A stretch of DNA of 64,000 bases from contig WRBJ01000004.1 in assembly GCA_009784615.1 (NCBI GenBank), positions 1 through 64,000 on the forward strand, in the 5' to 3' direction. The notes beneath the pieces were generated by a model. The model was not told the origin of the DNA. It ran no database searches and saw nothing but the letters and a program-made list of their open reading frames with translations. Source of the stretch: Defluviitaleaceae bacterium. GTDB taxonomy: Bacteria; Bacillota; Clostridia; Lachnospirales; WRAX01. Position 1 is the first letter of the stretch. Each line of letters starts with the position of its first letter. The translations under genes and the position numbers were made by a program. Of the stretch, positions 1 to 11,822 are shown one piece after another.

Positions 1-113
1 AAGAAAACAGCTTGTCGGGGTGGGATTTCCCTAACAAAGCAATCCACCACGACAAGCCTCTCTCAGCCCTAAGACCTAAGTGTAGGATAACACACTTCAG
101 GTCTATTTGTCAA
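1..113 (-). ncRNA. Copy A of a repeated small-RNA-like element: promoter, dyad and terminator-like hairpin, read leftward; may continue off the window edge
   Basis: Minus strand: TTGACA (108-113), 17-18 nt spacer, TTATCC/TATCCT; imperfect dyad AGACCTAAGTGT..ACACTT(C)AGGTCT (72-104); hairpin 10-57 GCTTGTCGTGGTGGATT-GCTTTGTTAGGGA-AATCCCACCCCGACAAGC followed by TGTTTTCTT. Closely similar to 50542-50661. Confidence 0.65.
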
Positions 114-150
114 GCATATTATTATCAGTCTTAGCAGGCTGATTTTTTAT

Positions 151-1794
151 TTATCGTTGTGTACGGCTGAATATGCCTTCGCTGTCTATTGTGCCAAAGG
201 TTTCGTTGTTGTCGGTGAAGGTTAGGTTATAGCCGTCGAAGGTTAGTTGCCTTGTGTTAAGTTCTTCGTCTAATCCGAACAAAAAGCCGTTTTCAAAGCC
301 TTCATTAGTTACATCGCCGTGCATTATTGGGAAAATTTGTTGGAAGTGAAAGCGGCGTTGTAGGCTTAGCAAATGACCGTGTATTGCCCAGTCTACCCTT
401 GTTTGGCTTGTAATGCGTGGGTTTATTGACGAGCTGTTGTAGTTCCATTGCACGCCAAAAAGCCAAATATTGTCTTCGGGGATTATGCCCAGTTGGCTGG
501 ACTGCTCTACCAAATTACCTACTATTATATTATCGTATTTATCAATAAATTTAAGGCTTTGCACCTCTAGGACGAAGCCGAAGAAAAATATTAGGGTTGC
601 GGCGAAAGTTATGACGGTTTTAATAATTTTGATTTTGATAAAGCGTGAGGCAATCTCTGCAAAAATTGCCATACCTATGACGGCGTAGAAAAAGTTTCTC
701 ACCCAAATCCAAGAATCTGACAGTAGAAAGAAGATTGAAAAGGTGCTTGCGGTAAGGATAAATGCCGCCAATAGCGATAGCAATACATTTTTCTTTTCGA
801 TGGGCTTTTCTGATTTTTTGTCGAAAAAGATAAAAGTGGCGAGGATTAGCGAGAAGATGACGATTAGCACTGCAACGAAGGTGTGGCTACTAAAAAGGTC
901 GCTAATGCCCCAGCGTAGCGAGTTTGCTATGGTTGGACCTTGTTCGCGCACAAAGGTTGCGCCTATGCGTAAAAATACGGTTTGCACTTGAGCAAAAAAA
1001 CCGCTGTCTGGAGTTTCTGCACGCATGCCAAACCAGCCTACATTGCGGAAGATGTAGTAATGCACGCCGATGATTGCGGTGTTTAAAATTGGCCAAACGA
1101 ATAGCAATTTGTTTGTGATGGTTCTGCGGTGCAGTATTAGTACGCCCATTGATAGCACGAAGGAAAAGACTATGCCTTGCTCGTAGTAGCCTTGTGCTAA
1201 AATGCCGCACACCATTGCAACGCCAAACCAAACCCAATACCTTCCTTCTTTATAGATGAATTTTAGAATGGCGTATACGGCGAGTATTGCAAAAAATGCC
1301 GCAATTACAATGCGGGATGAGGCGGAAATCCAATAGGCAGATTCTGTTAGCGTTGGGTAGAAAGAGAAGAATATGACGGCGATTTTGCCCCATATGATTT
1401 TACTGCGGTCGAAGATTTTACCGAGCAATACAATGCTTATGAAGTGCATTATTACTATGGCTAGCAATACCCATTCGATATTGCCCCATAGGCGTGATAT
1501 GATGTAAACGTCGGTAATGCCAGCCAACGGGCGGTAGCCGAAGATGTTGAAGGGCACGATTACGTTTTGCCACAAATCCTCAGCCCATATAGAATAAACG
1601 CCGTATTGGTTGTAGTCGTCGGAAAAAAGGAAGTATCTAAACCCAAATGGGAAGTTTTTTACAAGCATAGCCACAAAAAGTACGGCGTAAAAAGCTATGT
1701 CGTTTTTGAAAAACCAAATAACTCTTTCTTTTAAAATGTTCATTTTTTGCCCTCGTTTCTCTTTAGTATGCAGTAAATATATCATTTTGCGCAT
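151..1794 (-). CDS. Polytopic membrane protein, glycosyltransferase-like, unknown function
   Basis: 547-aa ORF with many hydrophobic segments. Confidence 0.7.
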   Translation of the reverse strand: MRKMIYLLHTKEKRGQKMNILKERVIWFFKNDIAFYAVLFVAMLVKNFPFGFRYFLFSDDYNQYGVYSIWAEDLWQNVIVPFNIFGYRPLAGITDVYIISRLWGNIEWVLLAIVIMHFISIVLLGKIFDRSKIIWGKIAVIFFSFYPTLTESAYWISASSRIVIAAFFAILAVYAILKFIYKEGRYWVWFGVAMVCGILAQGYYEQGIVFSFVLSMGVLILHRRTITNKLLFVWPILNTAIIGVHYYIFRNVGWFGMRAETPDSGFFAQVQTVFLRIGATFVREQGPTIANSLRWGISDLFSSHTFVAVLIVIFSLILATFIFFDKKSEKPIEKKNVLLSLLAAFILTASTFSIFFLLSDSWIWVRNFFYAVIGMAIFAEIASRFIKIKIIKTVITFAATLIFFFGFVLEVQSLKFIDKYDNIIVGNLVEQSSQLGIIPEDNIWLFGVQWNYNSSSINPRITSQTRVDWAIHGHLLSLQRRFHFQQIFPIMHGDVTNEGFENGFLFGLDEELNTRQLTFDGYNLTFTDNNETFGTIDSEGIFSRTQR

Positions 1795-1959
1795 AATAAG
1801 TCAAGAAATATAAAGATGAGATTGTTTGTTAGTTGAAAGTGTGGTATAATGCAGTGTGGGAATTTTGCATTTTATTAAAAAATTTGCTTGCATTTTTTGG
1901 CGTGGTCTGTTATACTGAAACGTGAATTTTTTATAGAGATTGTAAGGAGGTGTAAATAG

Positions 1960-2175
1960 ATGGCTGCAAAATGTCAAATCAGCGGTAAAGGACCGCAAGT
2001 TGGGCATAGAATTAGTATGACAAGAAGCAAGGTTTCTAGGCGTGCTAAGAAAGTGTGGAAGCCTAATTTGAAGAAAGTTAGGGTGATGGACGCTAATGGG
2101 TCTATCCAAACTATGAAAATTTGTGTTAAAGAGTTGCGCAATTTGAAAAAATCCACTGAGTTTTCGAGGGTTTAA
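1960..2175 (+). CDS. rpmB: 50S ribosomal protein L28
   Basis: MAAKCQISGKGPQVGHRIS...WKPNLKKVRV; RBS AAGGAGG upstream. Confidence 0.9.
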   Translation: MAAKCQISGKGPQVGHRISMTRSKVSRRAKKVWKPNLKKVRVMDANGSIQTMKICVKELRNLKKSTEFSRV

Positions 2176-2177
2176 TT

Positions 2178-3338
2178 ATGTCTAAAGCTGACAAAATTAA
2201 GATTTTATGCGTTTTTGGAACACGACCAGAGGCTGTGAAGATGGCACCGCTTGTAAAGGCTTTGCAAGCCTCTGACGTGGTGGATTGCGTTGTTTGTGTT
2301 TCGGCACAGCATCGTGAAATGCTTGATATGGTATTGGATATTTTTGACATAATACCCAATTATGATTTGGATATTATGACAAAAAATCAGGATTTGGCGC
2401 AGATAACGACAAAGACCCTTAATGGGCTGATGGATGTTATTGGTGATGTTATGCCTGATTTAATGCTGGTTCACGGTGATACCACAACCACTATGGCGGC
2501 ATCGCTTGCGGCTTATTATGCAAAGGTGCGTTTGGGTCATATTGAGGCTGGGCTTCGCACGCATAATAAATTTGCGCCTTATCCAGAGGAGTTAAACCGA
2601 CGTATTGTTGGTGTTTGTGCTGATATACATTTTGCACCGACCATTACGGCTAGGGATAATCTTTTGGCGGAAAATGTGCGGGCTGGAAGCATTTTTGTTA
2701 CGGGCAACACCGAGATTGATGCTGTTGCGTTTGTAACAAAAGATGACCACAAATTTAAAAACGATATGCTTAAAAATTTTGATTTTGCGGGAAAGCGTGT
2801 TATAACAATGACGGCGCATAGACGTGAAAATTACGGCAAACCCTTTGAAAACATTTTTAATGCGGTTTTGCGGATTGCAGACGATTTTGATGATGTGGAA
2901 GTTGTGTATCCTGTACATCCTTCGCCTGTTGTGCAGGGGTCTGCGCAAAAAATGCTGTCTAACCATCCAAAGGTGCATTTGATTGACCCGCTGGATGTGG
3001 ATGACTTGCAGAATTTGATGGCGAGGTCGCATTTGGTTTTGACAGATTCTGGTGCGTTGCAAGAAGGTGCGCCGTATCATAATAAACCTGTGGTGGTTTT
3101 GCGGGAAGTTACTGAGCGACCCGAAGGGTTAGCCGCAGGATGTTTGGTGCTTGGCGGGGTAGATGAGCAAACCATTTACATTGCGACCGCAAGGCTGTTA
3201 AACAATGATGTGATGTATAGTGATATGTGTAATGCCAAAAACCCTTTTGGGGATGGTTTGGCTTCGCAGAGGATTTTAGAAAGTATTTTGTATTATTTTG
3301 GCAGGACAAGCCAAAAACCGAATGAGTTTAACACATAG
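2178..3338 (+). CDS. wecB: UDP-N-acetylglucosamine 2-epimerase (non-hydrolysing)
   Basis: FGTRPEAVKMAPL, HGDTTTTMAASLAAYYAKVRLGHIEAGLRT, LTDSGALQEGAPYHNKPVVVLREVTERPE. Confidence 0.93.
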   Translation: MSKADKIKILCVFGTRPEAVKMAPLVKALQASDVVDCVVCVSAQHREMLDMVLDIFDIIPNYDLDIMTKNQDLAQITTKTLNGLMDVIGDVMPDLMLVHGDTTTTMAASLAAYYAKVRLGHIEAGLRTHNKFAPYPEELNRRIVGVCADIHFAPTITARDNLLAENVRAGSIFVTGNTEIDAVAFVTKDDHKFKNDMLKNFDFAGKRVITMTAHRRENYGKPFENIFNAVLRIADDFDDVEVVYPVHPSPVVQGSAQKMLSNHPKVHLIDPLDVDDLQNLMARSHLVLTDSGALQEGAPYHNKPVVVLREVTERPEGLAAGCLVLGGVDEQTIYIATARLLNNDVMYSDMCNAKNPFGDGLASQRILESILYYFGRTSQKPNEFNT

Positions 3339-3354
3339 GAAAGAGGGCAAAAAA

Positions 3355-3867
3355 GTGGGTCTATCACGTGAAACAAAGGGTTTCCTAAAAGGCATACTTA
3401 TATTCTCTGCGCTGGGTGCTGTTATCGGTTTTTTTGTTGTGCCTTCTGCAGTAGATGCACGGAATTACTTTCAAATTATTCAATTTGATATTCCATTTTT
3501 TAGATTACCTTCAAATATAAGCTATGTTATTGGCGTAGTCGTTGGTGCGGTTATGGCGGCGGTTAAATGCCTTTTGTTGGAGGTGGCCGTAAACAAAGCG
3601 TTAAAAATGGAAAGCAAACAAAAAGCGTCAATGTATATGCGTGCGGGTTATCTTCCACGCTTTTTGCTCACGGGATTAGCATTATTTGCATCCGTGATTT
3701 TTATTGGTTTTTTTGGTATAATCGGGGCGTTAATCGGCACAATGTCGCTTACACTCTCCGCCTATATAGTAGGGCTTTTTGAGCGTAGAAACCGCAAAAA
3801 GCCCAAGATGTCTGCACAAGATGTAGACAAAATTTTAGAACCCAAATCCGAAGGAAAGGAGGAATAA
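3355..3867 (+). CDS. atpI: ATP synthase subunit I-like membrane protein
   Basis: Small polytopic membrane protein immediately upstream of atpB; GTG start at 3355 preferred (AGAGGG upstream) over the longer ORF call at 3298. Confidence 0.6.
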   Translation: MGLSRETKGFLKGILIFSALGAVIGFFVVPSAVDARNYFQIIQFDIPFFRLPSNISYVIGVVVGAVMAAVKCLLLEVAVNKALKMESKQKASMYMRAGYLPRFLLTGLALFASVIFIGFFGIIGALIGTMSLTLSAYIVGLFERRNRKKPKMSAQDVDKILEPKSEGKEE

Positions 3868-3868
3868 T

Positions 3869-4564
3869 ATGTTTGATATCCAAGCTTATGGGCGATGGAA
3901 CATTACCGATAATATTTGGATTAATATTACAGACACCACCATTTCTACATGGATTGTCGGCGCGGTTTTAATAGCTTTAGCGATAATTGTTCGCATTAAA
4001 ATGAAAAAATTTAAACCTGTACCCGAATCGAGGTTTCAAAATATCATAGAGGCTTTGGTAGAATTTTTTGACAACCACGTAACGTCGATTATGACAAAGA
4101 AATATGCGCATTTTGGGGCTTGGTTCTTTGGCATTTTCCTATTTTTGCTGTTGTCAAATATTAGCGGTATATTTGGAATGCGTCCTGCCACGGCAGACCT
4201 TGCGGTTACTTTCCCGATAGCGTTTATCACCGTTATTTTAATGCAGGTTATGGGCATACGTTACAATATGAAAAAAGGCGAATATATACGCGAGTTTTTC
4301 CGTCCTGTGTTCATCTTTTTCCCGCTTAACGTAATAAGTGACCTTTCACGTTCTGTGTCCCTTAGCTTGCGTTTGTTTGGTAATATGTTTGGCGGTTTAG
4401 TGCTTATGGGATTGGTGTACGCGCTTTTCCCACGGGTTCTTACCATAGGCATTCCGGGCTTTTTGTCGCTGTACTTCGACCTTTTCGTCGGTGCATTGCA
4501 TGCCTTTATCTTCATCACATTATCAATGTATTTCTTGATGATGAAAGCTCCGCAAGAGGAGTAA
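3869..4564 (+). CDS. atpB: F0F1 ATP synthase subunit a
   Basis: SLSLRLFGNMFGG motif with conserved Arg; operon position. Confidence 0.95.
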   Translation: MFDIQAYGRWNITDNIWINITDTTISTWIVGAVLIALAIIVRIKMKKFKPVPESRFQNIIEALVEFFDNHVTSIMTKKYAHFGAWFFGIFLFLLLSNISGIFGMRPATADLAVTFPIAFITVILMQVMGIRYNMKKGEYIREFFRPVFIFFPLNVISDLSRSVSLSLRLFGNMFGGLVLMGLVYALFPRVLTIGIPGFLSLYFDLFVGALHAFIFITLSMYFLMMKAPQEE

Positions 4565-4646
4565 TAAAATTGCGGTTTTGTCCGCACTAACAATTTTGGC
4601 AACACCAATTTATAATAAACTTTCAAAATTTTAGGAGGAAGAAAAA

Positions 4647-4982
4647 ATGTTTAATCAAGAATTTTCAGCTGTTGCTACAACTGCTGCCAGCGTTATGAGT
4701 GGCGCTGACCCTGTATCATCTATTATTGTTGCGTCAATTTTTGCCGCTGCTATCGCTGTTTTGGCTGGTATGGCACCATCTTTTATGCAAGGTTATACCG
4801 CTGCCCGTGCTGTTGAAGCTGTAGGTCGTCAACCGGAAGCTGCTGGCCAAATCCGTTCTACAATGATTATCGGTGGTGTATTGGCTGAAACAGGTGGTGT
4901 ATATGGTCTTTTGGTATCTATGTTGATGATTTTCGTAAACCCATTTGTTGATATGTATGTTGAAGCAATGAGAGCACTCTAA
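4647..4982 (+). CDS. atpE: F0F1 ATP synthase subunit c, Na+-type ligand signature
   Basis: MQGYTAARAVEAVGRQPEA...GGVLAETGGVYGLL; Q48/E81/T82/Y86 spacing equals Ilyobacter Q32/E65/S66/Y70. Confidence 0.95.
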   Translation: MFNQEFSAVATTAASVMSGADPVSSIIVASIFAAAIAVLAGMAPSFMQGYTAARAVEAVGRQPEAAGQIRSTMIIGGVLAETGGVYGLLVSMLMIFVNPFVDMYVEAMRAL

Positions 4983-5034
4983 GATTCTAGAAACTAGACT
5001 AGCTGCTAGACACTAGAAGAGAGGAGGTTTTGAG

Positions 5035-5613
5035 TTGCTTAACAACTTACTTAATACGTTAAACCCTGCTGTGCTTACTGCTGATGCTGCTGATGTTTTT
5101 CCGCGTGTTATGGGTTTGGATGCGAATATGGTCTACGACTCTATCTTCACTGCAATAAACGTCATTGTTATTGTGCTTGTTTTGTCGTGGTTGCTTTATA
5201 AACCTGTACGCAAGTTTCTAAACGACCGTAAAGAACGCATTGCGGCAGACCTTGCAGAAGCCGCAACAAATAAGGCAGATGCAGAAGAAAAACGCACTTT
5301 GTATGAAGGCAAGTTGATTGCTATTTCATCCGAACGTGATGATATTTTGGAATCTGCAAGAAAAGCTGCTGGCGAAAGAGAAACAGAAATTATTAATGGT
5401 GCCAATAGTGAAGCCGCTGTTATTATAGAGCGTGCCAAACTGGAAATTGAGCGTGAGCGTGAAAAAGCACGTGATGAAATGCGTACCCAAATTGTGCAAG
5501 TGTCTGCATTGATGGCTGAGAAATTGCTTGGCGGTGGTATGGACGAAGGTACAAAAGATAAGATTTTAAACGAAGCAATTGCTGAATTGGGGGATGCCGT
5601 ATGGAGCAAATAG
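5035..5613 (+). CDS. atpF: F0F1 ATP synthase subunit b (TTG start)
   Basis: N-terminal TM then charged coiled coil; GAGGAGG RBS; operon position. Confidence 0.93.
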   Translation: MLNNLLNTLNPAVLTADAADVFPRVMGLDANMVYDSIFTAINVIVIVLVLSWLLYKPVRKFLNDRKERIAADLAEAATNKADAEEKRTLYEGKLIAISSERDDILESARKAAGERETEIINGANSEAAVIIERAKLEIEREREKARDEMRTQIVQVSALMAEKLLGGGMDEGTKDKILNEAIAELGDAVWSK

Positions 5614-6170
5614 CCGTATTGCGCTACGCCAAAGCGTTGTTTGAAATAGCCGTAGAAAAAAATGCGGTGGATGAATATAATATTGCCGCAAGAGGTATTT
5701 TGGAAATAATTAATACCGACGAAGAGTTTGCGGCTGTTATAAACCATCGTTCGATTGCTGCTGACGAAAAAATGGCAACTATGACAGCAATTTTTAAAGG
5801 CAAAATTCCTGAAGATTTTTTAGGTATTTTTGCGTTATTGTTTAAGCGTGGTCGCCAAAGCGAATTAATAGGTGTGCTAGAGCGTTTTGAAGTTCTTTAT
5901 AAAGAACATAAGCGCATAGCTATTGCCAAAATTACTTCTGCTGTGGAATTGCCGCCGCATAAATTAGCGGAAATTTCTGCACAGCTTACACAAAAAACTG
6001 GCAAGACAATTGAATTTGAAAAGATTGTTGACCCTACGTTAATAGCTGGTTTTAAGGTAGAGGTTGATGGGCATATATTTGATGCTACAACCAAGTACCA
6101 GATTGCACAGCTTACAAAACAGTTGATGGCAGGCAGGCTTATGCCAGTTACTGCATCATCAGACATTTAA
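5601..6170 (+). CDS. atpH: F0F1 ATP synthase subunit delta
   Basis: RYAKALFEIAVEKNAV...; overlaps atpF. Confidence 0.93.
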   Translation: MEQIAVLRYAKALFEIAVEKNAVDEYNIAARGILEIINTDEEFAAVINHRSIAADEKMATMTAIFKGKIPEDFLGIFALLFKRGRQSELIGVLERFEVLYKEHKRIAIAKITSAVELPPHKLAEISAQLTQKTGKTIEFEKIVDPTLIAGFKVEVDGHIFDATTKYQIAQLTKQLMAGRLMPVTASSDI

Positions 6171-6173
6171 TAA

Positions 6174-7796
<1,623 letters not shown>

Positions 7797-7809
7797 GGAG
7801 GTGCGTTAA

Positions 7810-8685
7810 ATGGCAACAATGCGTGATATTAAAGGGCGTATACGTTCCGTAACCACCACCAAAAAAACCACAAAGGCTATGAACCTAGTATCTTCTGCCA
7901 AAATGGCAAGGGCTAGGGGCAAGCTAAATGCGGCAAACCCTTATTTTAAGTTGGTTCGCAGAGCTATTAGCGAAATTTTGCATACAGAAGTGGCAACGAT
8001 GGAACATCCTGTTTTTGAAGGTGAACGTGAAATTAAAAAGACATTGGTTGTTGTTATTGCCAATGACCGTGGGCTTTGCGGCGGCTATAACGCCAATGTT
8101 ACAAAATTGGCGGCAAACCTTGCTGTGCGGTTGACTAACGAAGGCAAAGAAGTTGCATTTTTGACCATAGGCAACAAAGCAAGAGATTTTATGCGTCGTG
8201 CCGGCGGAAATATTATTGCCCAATATAATGGGATTTCTGAAAGCCCAACTATAGAAGATGCTAGGGAAATCATTGCTGATATTTTAAGTAAATACGAAAA
8301 CGAAGAATGTGATGAAGTTTTTGTGTGTTTTACCGAATTTAAATCGGCGATATCCTATATTCCGCAGTCTTTGCGCTTTTTACCTATGAGTCCCAAAGAT
8401 TTTACGGTTGAAAAAGGCCGTGATATGAGCATTATGAAGTTTGAGCCTTCTGCTAAAGAGGTTTTGGGCTATGCCATACCAAAATATTTAGGTACAGCAA
8501 TGTACGAATGTATGATAACATCTGCCGCTTCTGGACAAGGTGCGACGATGACGGCAATGGATTCTGCTACAGAAAATGCAGAAAACATAATAGGCGACCT
8601 TACGTTAATGCTTAACCGTGTGCGCCAAGCCGCTATTACGCAAGAGATTTCGGAAATTGTAGGCGGAGCAAACGCCCTTGAATAA
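7810..8685 (+). CDS. atpG: F0F1 ATP synthase subunit gamma
   Basis: MRDIKGRIRSVTTTKKTTKAMNLVSSAKM; RQAAITQEISEIVGGANALE C-terminus. Confidence 0.97.
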   Translation: MATMRDIKGRIRSVTTTKKTTKAMNLVSSAKMARARGKLNAANPYFKLVRRAISEILHTEVATMEHPVFEGEREIKKTLVVVIANDRGLCGGYNANVTKLAANLAVRLTNEGKEVAFLTIGNKARDFMRRAGGNIIAQYNGISESPTIEDAREIIADILSKYENEECDEVFVCFTEFKSAISYIPQSLRFLPMSPKDFTVEKGRDMSIMKFEPSAKEVLGYAIPKYLGTAMYECMITSAASGQGATMTAMDSATENAENIIGDLTLMLNRVRQAAITQEISEIVGGANALE

Positions 8686-10098
<1,413 letters not shown>

Positions 10099-10113
10099 AG
10101 GAAGGTGTTGCAA

Positions 10114-10551
10114 ATGGCAGAAAGAAGTAAAAAGTTTCGCCTTAGAATTGTAACACCCGCCAAAACATCTATTGATAAAGATGTTGATATGGTGATTATG
10201 CAAACGATTGACGGGCAGATTGGTGTGTTAAGTGGACACGAGCCGTTGACAACTGTTTTGGACGTTGGCACATTGCGCTATTATGACGATGAAAAAATTG
10301 AGCGTGTAGCGCTTTTGGGTGGTTTTGCAGAAATTAGCCAGAAAGAGGTTGTAATTCTTGCTGATATTGCAGAACATCCAGATGAAATTGATGCCGAGCG
10401 TGCAAAACGTGCGGAAGAAAGGGCTCGTAAACGTATTAAAGACCAAGCTGAGGGGCTGGATTATTTACGTGCAGAGCTTGCCTTGCGCAAATCGCTTGTG
10501 CGTCAACAGCTTGTAAGCGGACCGCTTACAAGCGAAAAAACAAAAGCATAG
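10114..10551 (+). CDS. atpC: F0F1 ATP synthase subunit epsilon
   Basis: FRLRIVTPAKTSIDKDVDMVIMQTIDGQIGVLSGHEPL; ATG at 10114 with AAAGGAAGG RBS preferred over GTG at 10105. Confidence 0.93.
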   Translation: MAERSKKFRLRIVTPAKTSIDKDVDMVIMQTIDGQIGVLSGHEPLTTVLDVGTLRYYDDEKIERVALLGGFAEISQKEVVILADIAEHPDEIDAERAKRAEERARKRIKDQAEGLDYLRAELALRKSLVRQQLVSGPLTSEKTKA

Positions 10552-10560
10552 ATAAATTGA

Positions 10561-10592
10561 AACAGGCGACTAATAAGTCGCCTGTTGTTGTT
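10561..10592 (+). terminator. Rho-independent terminator of the atp operon
   Basis: Perfect 11-bp stem AACAGGCGACT-AATA-AGTCGCCTGTT then TGTTGTTTTA. Confidence 0.9.
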
Positions 10593-11084
10593 TTAGGGTC
10601 TGTTTTTTAGATTATGGTATTCTTTTGATACTTGACTGGTAAAATCTGATGTTTGTATCATTAGTGCTTTAAAAACGATACCAACGATGATAATACCAAA
10701 CCCCCAGCCTGCTATAACCCATCCCGGCCAGAAATGCCTATCATCTGTAAGAAAAAACCAAATAGCCACCAAAAGGATGTTGATAGTAAAATAAAGACCA
10801 ACGAGGGCTTTGAAGATGGTTTTAAGTATAACCCGTCTCTTTGCCAACCGCATCAAGTAAGTGTCTTTGGCACTGCCAAGATGCGATATGTGGGCATCTA
10901 GCACCTTCTGCTCTACATCGTCGTCTGTGTCGGCATTTTCCATTCCTTCAAAAAAGCGGATTGCTTGTTGGTTATCGTCAACCCAATAAGCACGTTGTTG
11001 TTTTACAAGCTGAATTGCCCGTCGTGTGTAGGTTGTGCCGATTTTTAGATTTTCCGAATTATATAATGCAACTTTGTTTTCCAT
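10593..11084 (-). CDS. Hypothetical protein with two C-terminal TM segments
   Basis: 163-aa ORF with good RBS (aaggagaaagcaATG on minus strand). Confidence 0.6.
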   Translation of the reverse strand: MENKVALYNSENLKIGTTYTRRAIQLVKQQRAYWVDDNQQAIRFFEGMENADTDDDVEQKVLDAHISHLGSAKDTYLMRLAKRRVILKTIFKALVGLYFTINILLVAIWFFLTDDRHFWPGWVIAGWGFGIIIVGIVFKALMIQTSDFTSQVSKEYHNLKNRP

Positions 11085-11218
11085 TGCTTTCTCCTTTACA
11101 TATTTAATATTTTAGATACGTCCGCTGTTTTTTAGTATGAGTAACCGACTTCATACCTTTGGGTGCCGCCCCACAAAATTGGTATCTATTAATAAATACG
11201 TAAATAAAGCTACAAAGT

Positions 11219-11704
11219 TTATTTTTTCTTAGACTTCTCTTTGGCTTTTTTTGGCTTTTCTTTTTTGGCTTGCTTTAGTTCGTATTGGGTTTTTGCGCCT
11301 TTTACGCTTACTATGTATATGCCGGCAAGCTCTACGTGGAAGGTTTTTTTAACATCTAGTGCACCAAAAACAGTTTTGTCGCACATTAGCGTGATAATTT
11401 GCGGACCTATTTTTGCTTTAACAAAATACATTTTTGTTAGCTTTGCTGTCTTTGGCAAATTGTCTGTGACCATTTTTGGCAATTGCACATTTGCGGCTTT
11501 ATCGTGTTTTTTGTCTATTACATAAATTTGTGCGGGTTGTTTATTTTTTGCCACCATATCTTGTTGTTGAGTATAGCGTTTTGATGCCCAGCGGTTTAAA
11601 AAATAAAGACCGACACCAATTGCCGCCAAAACCGCCAAAACAATTAACATTATATCTAACCAACCAAAACCTGTCATTTTATAAATCGCTCCCATTCTTT
11701 TCAA
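11219..11704 (-). CDS. Hypothetical membrane-anchored protein, Lys-rich C-terminus
   Basis: 161-aa ORF; N-terminal TM (DIMLIVLAVLAAIGVGLYFL), KKAKEKSKKK tail. Confidence 0.6.
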   Translation of the reverse strand: MKRMGAIYKMTGFGWLDIMLIVLAVLAAIGVGLYFLNRWASKRYTQQQDMVAKNKQPAQIYVIDKKHDKAANVQLPKMVTDNLPKTAKLTKMYFVKAKIGPQIITLMCDKTVFGALDVKKTFHVELAGIYIVSVKGAKTQYELKQAKKEKPKKAKEKSKKK

Positions 11705-11822
11705 AGTAATATTCCAGCATTATAACAGAATTGTTACAGTTTGTCAAAGGAAAATTAAAAACTTTACAGAGAATTGGCTTTATGATATAATTAACGCTTG
11801 CGGCTGCAATAAATTAAAGGGG

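Noticed and set aside
470-688. Antisense ORFs over long CDSs (for example 470-688, 2592-3080, 23649-24419, 27632-28372, 39995-40700)
   Set aside because: They run opposite or out of frame to strongly supported genes, have no recognisable domains and look like compositional artefacts.
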